NCBI GenBank assembly: GCA_030746295.1
Contig: JASLMY010000249.1
Span: 1 to 7,100, forward strand
Direction of reading: 5' to 3'
Origin: Alphaproteobacteria bacterium
Lineage (GTDB): Bacteria; Pseudomonadota; Alphaproteobacteria; GCA-2731375
Length of the DNA: 7,100 nucleotides
The notes beneath the pieces are model-generated. The model searched no databases, was not told where the DNA came from, and worked only from the letters and a program-made list of their open reading frames with translations. Made by a program: the position numbers and the translations under genes. Positions 6,162 through 7,100 of this stretch are shown here, piece by piece. Each line of letters opens with the position of its first letter. Position 1 is the first letter of the stretch.

Positions 6162-7100
6162 ATGACCGATGGCGATGGCGATCTACTGTTCTCCCGAGCC
6201 GGGCTCGACGGCGGCCGGACCGAGCGCCTGGTGGCCGAGACGCTGGCCGGCACGGACGACGGCGAGCTCTTCCTCGAGCATCGCCAGACCGAGAGCTTCA
6301 GCTTCGACGATGGTCGCCTGAAGAACGCCAATTTCGATACCAGTCAGGGCTTCGGCCTGCGCGCGGTGGCGGGCGAGAAGACCGGCTATGCGCACGCGGC
6401 CGAGATCAGCGAGGCGGCGATCGGGCGTGCCGCCGATAGCCTGGCCGCAGTCAAGGCGGGGCATTCGGGCGTCTTCGCCGAGGCCCCGGCCGGCACCAAC
6501 GAGCATCTCTACCCGCCCGACGACCCGGTCGCCGACGGCAGCTTCGAGAATAAGGTGCGGCTCTTGCAGGAGATCGACGCCTACGCCCGCGACAAGGACA
6601 CCCGCGTGCGCCAGGTCTCGGCCTCGTTGCAGGGCGAGTTGCAGCGGGTCGAGATCCTGAGGGGCGACGGCCGGCGGGTCTCCGACGTGCGCCCGCTGGT
6701 GCGTCTCAACGTCGCCGTGGTAGTCGGCGAGGGCGATCGGCAGGAAGCCGGCAGCCACGGCACCGGCGGCCGCGTCGGCTACGGCGAGCACATCGCCGAG
6801 AGCGCCTGGCAAGGATCGGTCGACGAGGCCCTGCGGCAAGCGCTCGTCAACCTGGAATCGGTGCCCGCACCGGCCGGCGAGATGAAGGTGGTGCTGGGCC
6901 CCGGCTGGCCCGGCATTCTGCTGCACGAGGCCATCGGCCACGGCCTCGAGGGCGACTTCAACCGCAAGCAGACCTCCGCCTTCGCCGGCCTGATGGGCGA
7001 GCGGGTGGCCAGCCCCGGCGTCACCGTGGTCGACGACGGCACGATCTATGGGCGCCGCGGCAGCCTGACCATCGACGACGAGGGCACGCCGACCGGCTAC
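6162..7100 (+). CDS. tldD: Metalloprotease TldD, N-terminal two thirds (runs off the window)
   Basis: TldD is the zinc-metalloprotease partner of TldE/PmbA. The TldD-TldE complex degrades unfolded peptides and is known for maturing modified peptides such as microcin B17, and for involvement with the CcdA antitoxin. The 313 visible residues stay open to the window end, against a family length near 470-480. The N-terminal domain carries the FDDGRLKNANFDTSQGFGLRAV pattern at about residues 49-70. GTGGRVGYGEH follows at about 202-212. The metal-binding motif HEAIGHGLEGDFNRK has H255, E256 and H260 (HExxxH), followed by the family block GERVASPGVTVVDDGT. The third metal ligand and the C-terminal domain lie outside the window. 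The ATG at 6162 with AGGAG upstream is well supported. It is divergent from coxB, a neighbourhood also found in other Alphaproteobacteria, and no functional link is implied. Confidence 0.96.
   Translation, partial: MTDGDGDLLFSRAGLDGGRTERLVAETLAGTDDGELFLEHRQTESFSFDDGRLKNANFDTSQGFGLRAVAGEKTGYAHAAEISEAAIGRAADSLAAVKAGHSGVFAEAPAGTNEHLYPPDDPVADGSFENKVRLLQEIDAYARDKDTRVRQVSASLQGELQRVEILRGDGRRVSDVRPLVRLNVAVVVGEGDRQEAGSHGTGGRVGYGEHIAESAWQGSVDEALRQALVNLESVPAPAGEMKVVLGPGWPGILLHEAIGHGLEGDFNRKQTSAFAGLMGERVASPGVTVVDDGTIYGRRGSLTIDDEGTPTGY

Noticed and set aside
5942..6439. 165-codon plus-strand frame running from the intergenic region into tldD
   Set aside because: It overlaps the first 278 bases of tldD in another frame, and its arginine-rich product looks like a frame shadow.
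6183..6941. 252-codon minus-strand frame opposite tldD
   Set aside because: It is antisense to the well-supported TldD coding sequence containing the HExxxH motif, and its composition matches a shadow frame.

Overview
The window is GC-rich and reads as alphaproteobacterial chromosome. It carries the core of an aa3-type cytochrome c oxidase operon on the minus strand and the 5' part of tldD, divergently transcribed on the plus strand. The gene order coxB-coxA-ctaB-coxF-ctaG-coxC-DUF983-surf1 is the arrangement known from many Alphaproteobacteria (the Rhodospirillales, Rhizobiales and Rhodobacterales type). I cannot name a genus from sequence alone.

Layout, in order of minus-strand transcription. 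coxB (5730-4879) encodes the CuA subunit II. coxA (4829-3237) encodes the haem/CuB subunit I. ctaB (3209-2259) encodes haem O synthase. A 40-residue coxF-like membrane peptide (2257-2135) starts 1 base after ctaB and overlaps the next gene by ATGA. ctaG (2138-1554) encodes the CuB insertion factor. coxC (1495-686) encodes subunit III. A 119-residue DUF983 zinc-ribbon membrane protein (666-307) follows. surf1 starts at a probable TTG at 299 and leaves the window at base 1. Gaps between genes are 58 bases or less and no intrinsic terminator is visible, so a single transcript is likely.

The genes work together. CoxA, CoxB and CoxC form the catalytic core that passes electrons from cytochrome c through CuA, haem a and haem a3/CuB to oxygen while pumping protons. 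CtaB makes the haem O precursor of haem A. CtaG delivers copper to CuB. SURF1 assists haem a placement. CoxF and DUF983 are conserved companions of unknown biochemical role. All metal ligands and proton-channel residues that I checked in CoxA and CoxB are present, so the oxidase looks functional. Haem A synthase (ctaA) and a Sco-type CuA chaperone are not in this window.

Bases 5731-6161 (431 bases) separate coxB from tldD and hold the regulatory DNA for both. This is the only stretch with structure that the genes do not explain. It contains a perfect 8-bp hairpin with a seven-G loop and a second, smaller hairpin in the coxB leader, a widely spaced 9-bp inverted repeat, and four copies of the hexamer GACAAG/CTTGTC. 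One weak promoter candidate is seen in each direction. I see no mobile element, CRISPR array, tRNA or rRNA. The window is mostly an ordinary conserved locus, and I found no convincing new system in it.
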